In this document: piece after piece, positions 21,932 through 33,434 of the stretch | How positions within the stretch are numbered: the stretch's first letter is position 1 | Layout of the letters: every line of letters begins with the position of its first letter | Source of the DNA: Wurfbainia villosa | Taxonomy: Eukaryota; Streptophyta; Magnoliopsida; Zingiberales; Zingiberaceae | Assembly: GCA_025175895.1 (NCBI GenBank) | Contig: CM045993.1 | Span: 62,810,621-62,874,620 of the forward strand | DNA: 64,000 nucleotides | Direction: 5' to 3' | Notes under the pieces: model-generated | What the model saw: the letters and a program-made list of their open reading frames with translations, nothing else | Databases searched by the model: none | Told to the model about the DNA's origin: nothing | Made by a program: the position numbers and the translations under genes

Positions 21932-23665
21932 CTAACCCTTAAGGATGGATTTTGGAACCCAAAATAAGTTCTTTCCTATTGGGTTCACTAAGTATTCCTT
22001 GAGGATCCATTTCCTAGCTATTACTTTCTTCTTGTCTTGTCCCCTAGCTATAAAGCATTTGTAGGCCTTTTCATTTTTCTTTTCCTTGTAGCCTAGGCCC
22101 TTTTTGTTGAAACTAGCTCTTTGGCTCCCTAAGATCATGTTCAATGTGTTGGAGCCAATTGTGAATTTTTCTAGGGCTTTTGTTAAATAATCTACTTTTT
22201 CCCTTAACACCCTATTTTCATTTATACATGCATCACTAACATCTAATGGCACATAAAGGTCATGTGAGCATGCATCATTTAAGCTAGAAGAAATATTATC
22301 ATTTAAGCATGCATTTTCTAGCTTATTTTCCAATGCCTTAATTTGATTAAGCATGCTTTTATTTTTATTTTTCATTCCAAATAAGTCCTTAGTTAAACTA
22401 GAAATTATGGAAACTATTTTCTTAGGAGAGGCTTTCGTTACCATAGTTTCCATGTCCTCTTCTTCTTCGGATGATGAGGATGTAGAAGCTCCCCCTTCAT
22501 TTGAGCTCTCCCCACTTGAGCTTGATCCTTCATTTTCGGATGAAGAGCAATCCAAGTCATCAAAGGCCATCAAGGCCAAATTGGTGACAAAGGCATTCTC
22601 CTCATCCGATGATGATGAGGAGGATGAGGATGGGTCATCCCAAGTCCTTGCCTTGAGAGCTTTGGCCTTTCCTTTTTCCTTTGTCTTCTTCTCCTCGTCC
22701 TTTTTCTTCTTGCTCCCCTTTTTCTTCTTCTTTTCTTCCTTCTTTTTCTTTTCTTCTTTGCTTTTGTTTAGGAGGGGACAATTATCCCTTATGTGCCCCT
22801 CTCCTTGGTAATTGTAGCATATGACCTTCCCCCTTGGTCTTCTATTCCTATCATTAGATTTATTAAATCTAAAATTCTTAAATGCACGTCTTACCTTCCT
22901 TACCATATAGGCTTCTTCGGTGCTATCCAAGGAGGAGGAGGAAGACGCTTCGTCATCGGAGGAGGAGGGAATTTCCATCTTCTTCTTCCCCTTGTTCGCT
23001 ATCAAAGCTACTCCTCTTGAGGGTTGAATTCTAGGCTCTTCTTGTATTCCTTCAAGCCTAGTTTCGTGAAGCTCCATTGTTGAGAAAAATTCCTCCAAGG
23101 TACTTACTTCCAAGTTCTTGGAGATGTAAAATGAGTCCACCATGGAGCTCCATTTTGAGGACCGGGGAAAGGCATCTATGGCCTTCATTATCATATCCCG
23201 GTTTGATAGCTTCTCACCTACACTTGTTAGCCCAATTAATATTTCTTTAAACCTAGAATGCAATGAAGTTACCTTTTCTCCCTTTTCTAATTTGATGTTT
23301 GATAGTTGGGAGCGGAGGAGGTCTCTCCTAGCTAGCTTGGCCTCGGATGTGCCTTCATGGAGTTCTACAAGCTTTTCCCACATCTCTTTGGCGCTAGAAC
23401 ACTCTCCGATCCGGTTGATCTCTTGTTGAGGGAGCACATTGAGAAGATGATGTTTTGCCTTTGAGTTTGCAAGGTGCTCCTCTCTTTGCTTCTTAGTCCA
23501 ACGTGATTTTTCAATTGGGTCACCCCTTTCATCCCTAGGCAACTCGAAACCATTTTCCATTATAAGCATGATATCAAAATCGGTCTCGAAGAATACCTCC
23601 ATTCTCTTTTTCCACCAAGAGAATTCGCCGTTGAACTTCGGTAGGTGGATGTTTGAGCCGGCCAT
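21932..23665 (-). CDS. gag: Intact copia-type Gag, 577 aa, no pol attached
   Basis: Structural protein that packages element RNA in virus-like particles. The ATG (MAGSNIHLPKFNGEFSWWKKR) lies about 50 bp from the primer site, so this start is convincing. Residues about 1-230 are a DUF4219/UBN2-like copia gag region (SSAKEMWEKLVELHEG, SRFKEILIGL). A serine/acid-rich segment follows, then a CCHC-like knuckle at about 290 reading CYNYQGEGHIRDNC, where the second Cys is Tyr. Lys- and Glu-rich low-complexity stretches come next, and the end has EYLVNPIGKNLFWVPKS. No stop or frameshift. Long ORFs on the opposite strand (22353-22811) are shadows of the Ser/Glu codons. It is the best candidate in the window for an expressed element protein. 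Confidence 0.88.
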   Translation of the reverse strand: MAGSNIHLPKFNGEFSWWKKRMEVFFETDFDIMLIMENGFELPRDERGDPIEKSRWTKKQREEHLANSKAKHHLLNVLPQQEINRIGECSSAKEMWEKLVELHEGTSEAKLARRDLLRSQLSNIKLEKGEKVTSLHSRFKEILIGLTSVGEKLSNRDMIMKAIDAFPRSSKWSSMVDSFYISKNLEVSTLEEFFSTMELHETRLEGIQEEPRIQPSRGVALIANKGKKKMEIPSSSDDEASSSSSLDSTEEAYMVRKVRRAFKNFRFNKSNDRNRRPRGKVICYNYQGEGHIRDNCPLLNKSKEEKKKKEEKKKKKGSKKKKDEEKKTKEKGKAKALKARTWDDPSSSSSSSSDEENAFVTNLALMAFDDLDCSSSENEGSSSSGESSNEGGASTSSSSEEEEDMETMVTKASPKKIVSIISSLTKDLFGMKNKNKSMLNQIKALENKLENACLNDNISSSLNDACSHDLYVPLDVSDACINENRVLREKVDYLTKALEKFTIGSNTLNMILGSQRASFNKKGLGYKEKKNEKAYKCFIARGQDKKKVIARKWILKEYLVNPIGKNLFWVPKSILKG

Positions 23666-23714
23666 TTTGAAAATTTACTTGTTGTGGCGGTTAGTCCTCG
23701 ACAAACTTTCCTTG

Positions 23715-23727
23715 GCTCTGATACCAC
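23715..23727 (-). other. tRNA-iMet primer-binding site of gag-only copy 1
   Basis: Plus strand GCTCTGATACCAC; on the minus strand it reads GTGGTATCAGAGC, complementary to the 3' end of plant initiator tRNA-Met, next to the LTR that starts at 23729. The same site recurs at 27979-27991, 37573-37583, 47587-47597 and 62205-62217. Confidence 0.88.
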
Positions 23728-23728
23728 T

Positions 23729-24939
23729 TGTAGGGGATCGGTACGGCCGGCTAGAGGGGGGTGAATAGCCCTCTTCCAATGGATGTTGGAATTCTCTCGT
23801 TCGTTTGCTCGTCTACACAATCGTTAGCGCAAGCGGAAGCATAAACAATAAAGACAAAGCAATAAATGAAAATACAAATGCTAACAAAGAATGTAACGTG
23901 GTTCAATGCTCAGCCGCTAATCCACGATCCCGATTCGTCCGAGGTGAATCACTCCTCCAAAGCCAATCACTATTGGTCTCTCCTTTGCACCAAGCTAGGT
24001 GGAGGTAACCTTTACAATCAAGATCACTCTTCTTACAAATAGAATGAAGTAAAAACAAGTAAGAAGAGTTTAGAGCTTGTGGGGCACTAGGAAGATCACT
24101 TAGAGCATAAGCATTAGCCTCTCAAAGGCTTACACCCTCTCTTTTTATAGAGAGGGCTGATTTCTTCCCGTTGGCCGCCACCAGTCGACTGCCGCCCTTG
24201 GCAGTCGACTGCCGTCACTACAACGGCCTCCGAACACGTCGGATCCCGACCGTTGTAGTCCAACGGAACTCTTGGCAGTCGACTGATGGACCTCACGATC
24301 ATTCTCCTAGTCGATCGGCGATCGGCTACGAACGGTCTGGCGAAACCTATTGACTACCGATCATTGTCTTGGCCGATCGATGATCTGGCAATGATCGCCC
24401 ACATATGGCCGATCGCTGGCCACAATCCGATCGATCATATACCGGTCAAACTCACTCGACTCGGGCGATCGCCATGACATGGCGCGATCGGTGTGTCGGG
24501 AAAACCCATCTGACACTTGGCCAAATGGCCAAGTTTCACCTAAGAGCTACCCTTCCCCGGGTTACAATCGCTCACTCTCATCTCTCAGAGTCCCTCGCCT
24601 TCGAAGTTCTCTTCATTCTCGGCCACGTCCCTCGGCAGCATCAGGCGCACGACTCTGCAATGCTCCTTCGCGTCTCTTTCCTCGAAGTCTACTTCCTCCG
24701 GCTTCACTCCAAGCTTCTCGTCCGGCGGTCCCTCGGATGCTCCAAGCGCACGGCTTCCGCAAAGCTATCCTTCACCGACTCAAGGCACGAGTCATGAGAT
24801 GTGAAACTCGCCACGGCTCCATGTGCGAATTACTAAGTCCTGCACGACTTCAACGCACATATCAAATCAACATATCAAACTAACTTAAACCCTTTGCCAC
24901 ACCATCAAAACCATATTACGGCAAGAGATTGCCCTAACA
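23729..24939 (-). repeat. LTR 2 (middle) of the tandem gag-only element
   Basis: TGTAGGGG to CCCTAACA, 1211 bp. This copy keeps CAGTCGACTG at three places (24183-24192, 24202-24211 and about 24275-24284), where LTR 1 and LTR 3 have CGATCATTG or CGATCG. The rest is nearly identical to the other two. Confidence 0.93.
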
Positions 24940-26196
24940 ATCTCCCCCTTTTTGATGTGTGGCAATCCGTTTAAGTTAGGTAAAAACATTTGATATAAAT
25001 TCTAAGGTAAGAAAGCATGTAAAGATAAACATGATATAGCAACATGCAACTCCCCCTTAATCTATGAAACTCTCTATGCAAATTTTCTCCCCCTAAAATA
25101 ATTAACTTAAACATAATTATTTCTCCCCCTTTGACACCATCAAAAAGATTAACACTAAGTTATAAGCTCATGGCATCAAGTATAAAGAGAAACATACACT
25201 AAAATCAGTCAAAACTTGATAAAATCAGGTTCAGACTTGTTCATTATCCATCACGATCATCAAGATGGCTGACCGCAAAATCAATTTCGATTTTCTGGAT
25301 GAATTTCAGAAATGCACTATTAATTCCAGAAAATTCAAAAAATCATGAAATTTGGGGAACATATTTCTTTTAAGTATATCTATCAGTGAAAAATAGGTTT
25401 TCATGAAAAATCATTATATTTCTACATATTTGCTAAAAATCCAAAAGCTTTAAAAACTACTAGGTTTTTGATCATAAGAGTATCCATTTTAACACCTAGT
25501 CTTGCATCTAATTGTTTCAAAACATGAATACATGTATTTTAAAGTAAAAAATTGTTTTAAAAACATATGAAATATCCAACCATGATCTTTGGGCAATATG
25601 TCTATGAATTAAACATAAGTCTTCCCCATGATTGGTCTATTATTGCTATGTTGATATTTTAAATGACCATCTAAATTCCATAGGCATTAGTGGACATTTG
25701 TATCATCCTAACATCTCACCCATGCTAAGTTTGTAATCAAGTTAGCCTATAGTGAGTGTGAGATGCATCCTAGGGGGTATTTGTATATACTTAACCAATA
25801 TATTCATGCAATTCTATCATGGTTAAGTATCAACCTAACAATTAACATGATCATAATGACATATATGAATCAATTTCACATAATGATCATGAAATACATG
25901 TTTTCATCAAATTATAATCATGCATTAGGTATTATATGATGATAATAAACAAAGTATCACCTAAAGCATGATTCAAACCTATTTCTCATGATAACGTGCC
26001 AAATTTCAAAAACATAAATCATGATTGCAAATATACATAGGAATTACATCAATCATCATGATTTAAGCAATATTATCTATTTATGGGCACGTTATCATCA
26101 CCCAACACTATTAAAAAAAAATGTTGTCCCGCCATCCTAAGTCAACCAAAATATGATATAGGTCAATTCCATATGGTTGACTACCCTAGGGTTTTC
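24940..26196 (-). other. 3' noncoding region of gag-only copy 2
   Basis: Nearly identical to 20667-21931, including the stem CATCTCAC (25712-25719) / GTGAGATG (25758-25765). Its main difference is the patch near 25228-25290. No gene. Confidence 0.75.
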
Positions 26197-27929
26197 CTAA
26201 CCCTTAAGGATGGATTTTGGAACCCAAAATAAGTTCTTTCCTATTGGGTTCACTAAGTATTCCTTGAGGATCCATTTCCTAGCTATTACTTTCTTCTTGT
26301 CTTGTCCCCTAGCTATAAAGCATTTGTAGGCCTTTTCATTTTTCTTTTCCTTGTAGCCTAGGCCCTTTTTGTTGAAACTAGCTCTTTGGCTCCCTAAGAT
26401 CATGTTCAATGTGTTGGAGCCAATTGTGAATTTTTCTAGGGCTTTTGTTAAATAATCTACTTTTTCCCTTAACACCCTATTTTCATTTATACATGCATCA
26501 CTAACATCTAATGGCACATAAAGGTCATGTGAGCATGCATCATTTAAGCTAGAAGAAATATTATCATTTAAGCATGCATTTTCTAGCTTATTTTCCAATG
26601 CCTTAATTTGATTAAGCATGCTTTTATTTTTATTTTTCATTCCAAATAAGTCCTTAGTTAAACTAGAAATTATGGAAACTATTTTCTTAGGAGAGGCTTT
26701 CGTTACCATAGTTTCCATGTCCTCTTCTTCTTCGGATGATGAGGATGTAGAAGCTCCCCCTTCATTTGAGCTCTCCCCACTTGAGCTTGATCCTTCATTT
26801 TCGGATGAAGAGCAATCCAAGTCATCAAAGGCCATCAAGGCCAAATTGGTGACAAAGGCATTCTCCTCATCCGATGATGATGAGGAGGATGAGGATGGGT
26901 CATCCCAAGTCCTTGCCTTGAGAGCTTTGGCCTTTCCTTTTTCCTTTGTCTTCTTCTCCTCGTCCTTTTTCTTCTTGCTCCCCTTTTTCTTCTTCTTTTC
27001 TTCCTTCTTTTTCTTTTCTTCTTTGCTTTTGTTTAGGAGGGGACAATTATCCCTTATGTGCCCCTCTCCTTGGTAATTGTAGCATATGACCTTCCCCTTG
27101 GTCTTCTATTCCTATCATTAGATTTATTAAATCTAAAATTCTTAAATGCACGTCTTACCTTCCTTACCATATAGGCTTCTTCGGTGCTATCCAAGGAGGA
27201 GGAGGAAGACGCTTCGTCATCGGAGGAGGAGGGAATTTCCATCTTCTTCTTCCCCTTGTTCGCTATCAAAGCTACTCCTCTTGAGGGTTGAATTCTAGGC
27301 TCTTCTTGTATTCCTTCAAGCCTAGTTTCGTGAAGCTCCATTGTTGAGAAAAATTCCTCCAAGGTACTTACTTCCAAGTTCTTGGAGATGTAAAATGAGT
27401 CCACCATGGAGCTCCATTTTGAGGACCGGGGAAAGGCATCTATGGCCTTCATTACCATATCCCGGTTTGATAGCTTCTCACCTACACTTGTTAGCCCAAT
27501 TAATATTTCTTTAAACCTAGAATGCAATGAAGTTACCTTTTCTCCCTTTTCTAATTTGATGTTTGATAGTTGGGAGCGGAGGAGGTCTCTCCTAGCTAGC
27601 TTGGCCTCGGATGTGCCTTCATGGAGTTCTACAAGCTTTTCCCACATCTCTTTGGCGCTAGAACACTCTCCGATCCGGTTGATCTCTTGTTGAGGGAGCA
27701 CATTGAGAAGATGATGTTTTGCCTTTGAGTTTGCAAGGTGCTCCTCTCTTTGCTTCTTAGTCCAACGTGATTTTTCAATTGGGTCACCCCTTTCATCCCT
27801 AGGCAACTCGAAACCATTTTCCATTATAAGCATGATATCAAAATCGGTCTCGAAGAATACCTCCATTCTCTTTTTCCACCAAGAGAATTCGCCGTTGAAC
27901 TTCGGTAGGTGGATGTTTGAGCCGGCCAT
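26197..27929 (-). pseudogene. gag: Second gag copy, one-base frameshift
   Basis: Same protein as 21932-23665, with the same start and end. A run of five C in copy 1 (near 22830) is four C here (near 27093), which breaks the frame just before the zinc knuckle (product ends PRGRSYATITKERGT). The frame reopens and continues to the normal C-terminus at 26197. At least one other difference is a synonymous-looking I/V change (RDMIMK versus RDMVMK). A homopolymer consensus error cannot be excluded. Confidence 0.88.
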
Positions 27930-27992
27930 TTTGAAAATTTACTTGTTGTGGCGGTTAGTCCTCGACAAACTTTCCTTGGCTCTGATACCACT

Positions 27993-29181
27993 TGTAGGGG
28001 ATCGGTACGGCCGGCTAGAGGGGGGTGAATAGCCCTCTTCCAATGGATGTTGGAATTCTCTCGTTCGTTTGCTCGTCTACACAATCGTTAGCGCAAGCGA
28101 AAGCATAAACAATAAAGACAAAGCAATAAATGAAAATACAAATGCTAACAAAGAATGTAACGTGGTTCACGGCTACGCCGCTAATCCACGATCCCGATTC
28201 GTCCGAGGTGAATCACTCCTCCAAAGCCAATCACTATTGGTCTCTCCTTTGCACCAAGCTAGGTGGAGGTAACCTTTACAATCAAGATCACTCTTCTTAC
28301 AAATAGAATGAAGTAAAAACAAGTAAGAAGAGTTTAGAGCTTGTGGGGCACTAGGAAGATCACTTAGAGCATAAGCATTAGCCTCTCAAAGGCTTACACC
28401 CTCTCTTTTTATAGAGAGGGCTGATTTCTTCCCGTTGGCCGCCACGATCATCACGCTTGGCGGCCATTCTATCCTGGCGGCCTCCGAACACGTCGGATCC
28501 CGACCGTGGTAGTCCAACGGAACTCTTGGCGATCGGTGATGGACCTCATCGATCACTTTGCTCGATCCCACGGCGCCCGATCGGCTCAGCGTTGGCTAAA
28601 CCCTAATGACCCGATCGATGGTCTTGGTAGTCGATCGCCTTGCCCACGTATGGCGATCATTGCTAGCCAATCTAGTCGGTCGTATACCGGTCGCCAAACT
28701 CACTCGACTGAGCGATGCCGCGACATGGCAATGATCGTGTCGAAAACCCATCTGACACTTGGCCAAATGGCCAAGTTTCACCTAAGAGCTACCCTTCCCC
28801 GGGTTACAATCGCTCACTCTCATCTCTCAGAGTCCCTCGCCTTCGAAGTTCTCTTCGTTCTCGACCACGTCCCTCGGCAGCATCAGGCGCACGGCTCTGC
28901 AATGCTCCTTCACGTCTCTTGCCTCGAAGTCTACTTCCTCCGGCTTCACTCCAAGCTTCTTGTCCAGCGGTCCCTCGGATGCTCCAAGCGCACGGCTTCC
29001 GCAAAGCTATCCTTCACCGACTCAAGGCACGAGTCATGAGATGTGAAACTCGCCACGGCTCCATGTGCGAATTACTAAGTCCTGCACGACTTCAACGCAC
29101 ATATCAAATCAACATATCAAACTAACTTAAACCCTTTGCCACACCATCAAAACCATATTACGGCAAGAGATTGCCCTAACA
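27993..29181 (-). repeat. LTR 3 (5' end) of the tandem gag-only element
   Basis: TGTAGGGG to CCCTAACA, 1189 bp, followed by the GAAAT target copy at 29182-29186 and then Athila RT. Its divergent patch lies at 28440-28745. Confidence 0.93.
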
Positions 29182-29186
29182 GAAAT

Positions 29187-29742
29187 AACCTTAACCTTAG
29201 CAGGATCTACCTCTATGCCCCTACTCGAAACAATATGTCCTAAAACAATACCATGTTCAACCATGAAATGGCACTTCTCAAAGTTTAAGACCAGGTCAGT
29301 TTCCACACATCTCTGCAAAACTTGAGAAAGACTATCTAAACATTCATCGAATGATGAGCCATACACAGTAAAATCATCCATAAATACTTCCATACAATGC
29401 TCTAATAAATCTACAAAAATGCTTACCATGCATCATTTGAAATGTACACAGGCGTTGCAGAGCCCAAAGGGCATGCGTCGGAATGCAAATGTCCCATAGG
29501 GGCATGTGAATGTAGTCTTCTCCTGGTCCTCGGGTGCTATGCAAATCTAATAATATCCCAGAGAATCCATCCAAGAAGCAGTAATGAGTCTTTCCCGCTA
29601 ATCTCTCCAACATTTGATCAATAAAAGGTAGTGGGAAATGATCCTTCCTTGTAGCCTGGTTAAGCTTCCGATAATCTATGCACACCCTCCATGAATTTTT
29701 CACTCTTGTGGAAATCATCTCACTGTCCTCATTGACAATCAC
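29187..29742 (-). pseudogene. rt: Athila-like RT, fragment right of the insertion
   Basis: Reverse transcriptase palm and fingers. Seen: SWRVCIDYRKLNQATRKDHFPLPFIDQMLE, YCFLDGFSG (first catalytic Asp), then a frameshift near 29400-29430, and VFMDDFTVYG (the xxDD catalytic pair), followed by NFEKCHFMV and LGHIVSSRGIEVDPAKV. It continues at 19478 beyond the insertion. The frameshift shows it was already decaying or has decayed since. Confidence 0.87.
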
Positions 29743-29779
29743 GCTATCCCCGATTTCTTTGGTACCACATGTATTGGGC

Positions 29780-31141
29780 TCACCCGACTATCCAAATGGG
29801 ATAAATGATACCTGCTTGCAACAATTTTTGAATCTCTGTCTTTACCACTTCGGTAAGCAATGGGTTCAATCTTCTCTGTGGTTGCCTGACTGGGTTCTTG
29901 TTCTCCTCCAGAAAAATCCTATGCATGCAAAAGGAAGGGTTGATGCCGTGAATATCTGCAATGGTCCATCCTATGGCCTTCTGATAAAGCCTTAGCAAAT
30001 CCAACAACCTTATCTCCTGATCTGCTCCTAAATTCTTAGCAATAATGACCGGTAATTCCTTCTCTTTCCCCAGGTAAGCATACTTCAAGTGCTCCGGCAA
30101 AAGTTTCAATTCCAGTTTTGGAGGTTGATCATGGGAAGGAAACAATTTTTCAGGACCTGCTTCTATTAATGAATTCCCTGCAAAAGCATCCTCAATGTTA
30201 TCAATGATGCTAATAGAGTCATCTTCTATTACCTCAGAGTCGGTATCCCTATCAATCCACGAAGTCTCTGCACTACCTTCCAACACGTCAAGAATATCAA
30301 TGTTAAGTAGTGAGTGATCTTCTTCAGGATACCTCATTGCTTCAAGAATGCCAAACTGCACGTCTCCAAACTCCATGGTCAATGTTCCTGCATGTACATC
30401 AATCTTTGTCCTTGCAGTCTTGAGGGACGACCTCCCTAAAATCAGAGGAGTTTGGCTTGAAGTCATATCTCCTTCCATATCAAGAACGTAAAAATCAGCT
30501 GGAAAAATCAGATCCTTCGCCTTAACTAAGACATCTTCAATAACTCCATCTGGATGAGCTAAACTTTGATTGGCTAATTGAATAATTACCCCAGTCGGTT
30601 GTAATGGTCCAATACCTAGGGATAGGAAAACAGACTTAGGCATGACATTAATGGATGCACCCAGATCCAACATTGCATTTGAGAATCTGCATTCTCCAAT
30701 CACACATGGTATGGTAAACATTCCTGGATCTTTACATTTCGTGGGCATTGCCTGAATCAAAGCTGATACATTCTTTCCCATGCTTACCAATTCATTACCT
30801 TTCAGTTTCCTCTTATGAACACAAAGATCCTTCAAAAACTTAGCATATCTTGGTATATGTTTGATAACCTTCAATAATGGTATGTTTACTTCCACCTTAC
30901 TGAAAATGTCCACCAATTCTTCGAGATCATTAGTCCTTCCTGCAGTAACATTTTTCTCAGAAATTCCTGCTCTTTGAGGGAAAGGAATCTGCACTACCTC
31001 TTGCGATTTATCACCTGATTGTAATTTTTGTTCCTTTTCTTCGTCAGAAACTGCTATAGGCACAGGTGCATGAACTGTGGCAGGTCTCGGAAGGTTGGGA
31101 TATATCATAGTTTTCCCACTCCTTAGTGACATAGCACTCAC
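29780..31141 (-). pseudogene. pr: Athila-like protease and start of RT
   Basis: The aspartic protease region carries NAMLDLGASINVMPKSVF, the DLGA form usual in Athila, and LILGRSSLKTARTKID (flap/second motif). The C-terminal part enters the RT N-terminus (HRIFLEENKNPVRQPQRRLNP). The upstream end overlaps the 31044-31298 frame, indicating a frameshift between gag and protease, and a frame change separates it from 29742. The protease cuts the polyprotein; the catalytic Asp is present, but the polyprotein is broken. Confidence 0.85.
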
Positions 31142-32178
31142 ATTCCCTCTGGGGTTTGGAATAGACTGAGTTGGTAGTTGACTGGACCCTTGGGTGGCCG
31201 AGTGTCGTAGCCATCTGACTCATTTGCCTTTCTAAATTCTGAATGGCACTATCACTCCTCTGTTGTTGTTGTTGAAATTGTGCTTGTTGTTGTAACAAAA
31301 GTTATTGCATCATGTCTTTCAAATCCTGTGTGGATGAATCTAAATGACTTGGTCCAGAAATAAGCTGTGATTGTGAAATCTGGGAAGGTTTATACTGCGT
31401 GGAACTATTATGAAATCCTAGAGGCTTCTGCAAGTTTGTTGCAGCAGGCTGGAATGATGGTTGTTGTACCCGATTGGTCTGCTGCTGTGTAGAATTATTT
31501 CCATACCTCAGATTTGGATGATCTCTCCATCCAGGATTGTATGTAGTTGACATAGGATCATCTGTGATCTTTGTGTTTCTTGATATTGCGATCTATTCGA
31601 AACATATTTCTTTGCTGCCACCAGTCCGAGACAAACCCTCCTTCTTACATTGCAAGGTTAAGCGGTCGGTAGAGTGTCTTTGCCTCGCACAAATCGCAAA
31701 CTTCGTGTTGGTTGAGCAGACTGAGTATATGCCTATCGAGTCTGACTAATAGCTATCTGCCTTAACATTGTTTCAATCCCATCCAACCGAGACTCGATTC
31801 TAGGTTGTTCAAGATGTCGAGTCCCGAACATGATGCACACTCTTGATGGAGTGCGGTCCGACTCCCAAATTAGCGATAGTTAGCATAATCTGCCGTAATC
31901 TCAATAAGTTCCTTGGCTTGAAAAGGTGTTTTGTTTACAAGCGCTCCTCCACTAGCATCTATCATATTCCTATCCATAGGTAACAATCCTTCGTAAAAGT
32001 ATTGAATCAACAATTGCTCACTAATTTGGTGTTGGTGGCAGCTCGCACAGAGTCTCTTGAAACGCTCCCAATACTCGTATAATGTTTCCCCAATCAGTTG
32101 TTGAACTCCACATATATTTTTCCTGATTGCTGCAATCCTTGATGCAGGAAAGAATTTCTCCAGAAATATTTTGCTCAT
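31044..32178 (-). pseudogene. gag: Athila-like gag remnants
   Basis: The N-terminal part (31870-32178) carries FFPASRIAAIRKNICGVQQ and LYEYWERFKRLCASC, diagnostic of Athila Gag, followed by QISEQLLIQYFYEGL. Then 31302-31553 and 31044-31298 are Gln-rich segments in shifted frames. Several stops and frameshifts separate the three, so no full Gag can be made. The region 32179-32825 should hold the Gag N-terminus and leader but has no long frame. Confidence 0.85.
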
Positions 32179-32825
32179 ATCATTCCAACTAGTAATGGAT
32201 CCTGGGGGAAGATAGTAATACCAATCCTTAGCCTTGTCATCAATGAGAATGGAAATGCCCCGAGCTTCATGTCATCCTCGATATGGTTTGAGGCTTCATG
32301 GTTGAGCACACCATATGGAATTCCGGAGGTGTCTGCTTGGATCCTCACCACCTAAGCCATGAAACTTTGGTGTGAATGAATTACGATCTTAGCTCAAAAT
32401 CCCCTTCAAGTCCCTGATACCTGATACACGAAGGTTGATAAGCTACATTTGGCTCTGCCAATTCTCTGAGTGTTCTATCACTGCTTTTTGTGTTGTTGTC
32501 TTCCATGCTAATCACTGAAATCCTCTGAGCTCTCTATAAAGCGTGGAATGTTCTGTCAATCTCTGGATCGTATGCTGGTATCTGCTCTGTAGATGTCCTA
32601 GTCATGCACTATAGTCTCACTGCAAGCAAGTAAACAAGACACAACTGGTGTAGAACAGGTATAGCAACGACAAGTATAATGAGGTATTGAAATGTCAAAT
32701 TGTTTTCTTAAAAAAAATTATATTACCTCCTCAGCAATACAAGTAAATGGAAATATAATTGGAAATTGAGAAGTAAAATTATTTTTCAAGCAAACACATT
32801 AGAACTGCCTATGCACCTCTATCAA
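32179..32825 (-). other. Degraded gag N-terminus and leader of the Athila-like element
   Basis: Between the gag fragment and the primer site. No open frame of note; a poly-A/T stretch at 32705-32730. By position it is leader plus 5' gag. Confidence 0.6.
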
Positions 32826-32843
32826 TCCCCGGCAACGGCGCCA
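32826..32843 (-). other. tRNA-Asp primer-binding site of the Athila-like element
   Basis: Minus strand TGGCGCCGTTGCCGGGGA, complementary to the 3' end of plant tRNA-Asp including CCA, four bases from the LTR start at 32848. It is known as the Athila-type primer site. Confidence 0.93.
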
Positions 32844-33434
32844 AATTTGATGAACGGATATTTGTCGTGGTACCGTTTCAAATTAATTACCAAACCCCCT
32901 AACTACACTAATATAGCATAGTGGATGGCCCGGATCGTTTCCCAACGAGTGTAATCGATAGAATAGTAAACTTAGGATCACTGATTATTGCTTTTGGTTT
33001 TCTAATGAAGATGGGGGTTTGGGATTTGAGATCTAACCTACAATTGCAAGGTAATTAAAATCCTAAACTAATATGCAATAACTAAAACAAACAAAGCAGG
33101 AATTAAAGCAATAGAAACTGGAAAAGGAAATAATCTAATCAACCCAAGATATGCCCGGTGAATGACCAAGGTCCTTCGGCTAAGTCCAGCAAAGCTCAAT
33201 CGAGACTCCGCAAGTGACAGTGGATGTGGGATGGTGCAAACTCTTGAATCCAGTAGTTTGATGGACACTCCGAACTCTCACGGATCCGGTTGAGCTCGAA
33301 GAAGTGTCGTCGGAGCGGAACTTCTTCTCGAATCCGAAAGAGAAGGTGGATGAGTTGTGAGATGGAGGACGTCGCCAAAATCACTCGATGAGGTGGTTCC
33401 TCCTCGAATCCGAAAGAGAAAAGTGGGTGGAGGC

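Larger units (their letters stand above)
19484..29181 (-). mobile_element. Tandem gag-only LTR element: LTR-gag-LTR-gag-LTR
   Basis: Three LTRs (19484-20666, 23729-24939, 27993-29181) separate two almost identical internal regions of 3062 and 3053 bp. A single perfect target duplication GAAAT (19479-19483, 29182-29186) surrounds the whole array. Each internal region has the minus-strand tRNA-iMet primer site (GATACCAC on the + strand next to the LTR) and a purine tract at the other end. There is only gag, no pol. One insertion followed by unequal LTR recombination, or insertion of a ready-made dimer, would both explain it. Confidence 0.92.

Noticed and set aside
22353..22811. 152-codon + strand Ser/Phe-rich ORF (and its copy at 26618-27076)
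   Set aside because: It is the reverse-strand shadow of the Ser/Glu/Lys-rich region of the gag CDS.
23716..23727. tRNA-like sequences at LTR borders
   Set aside because: Only 12-18 bases match the tRNA 3' ends. These are primer-binding sites and no full tRNA is present.
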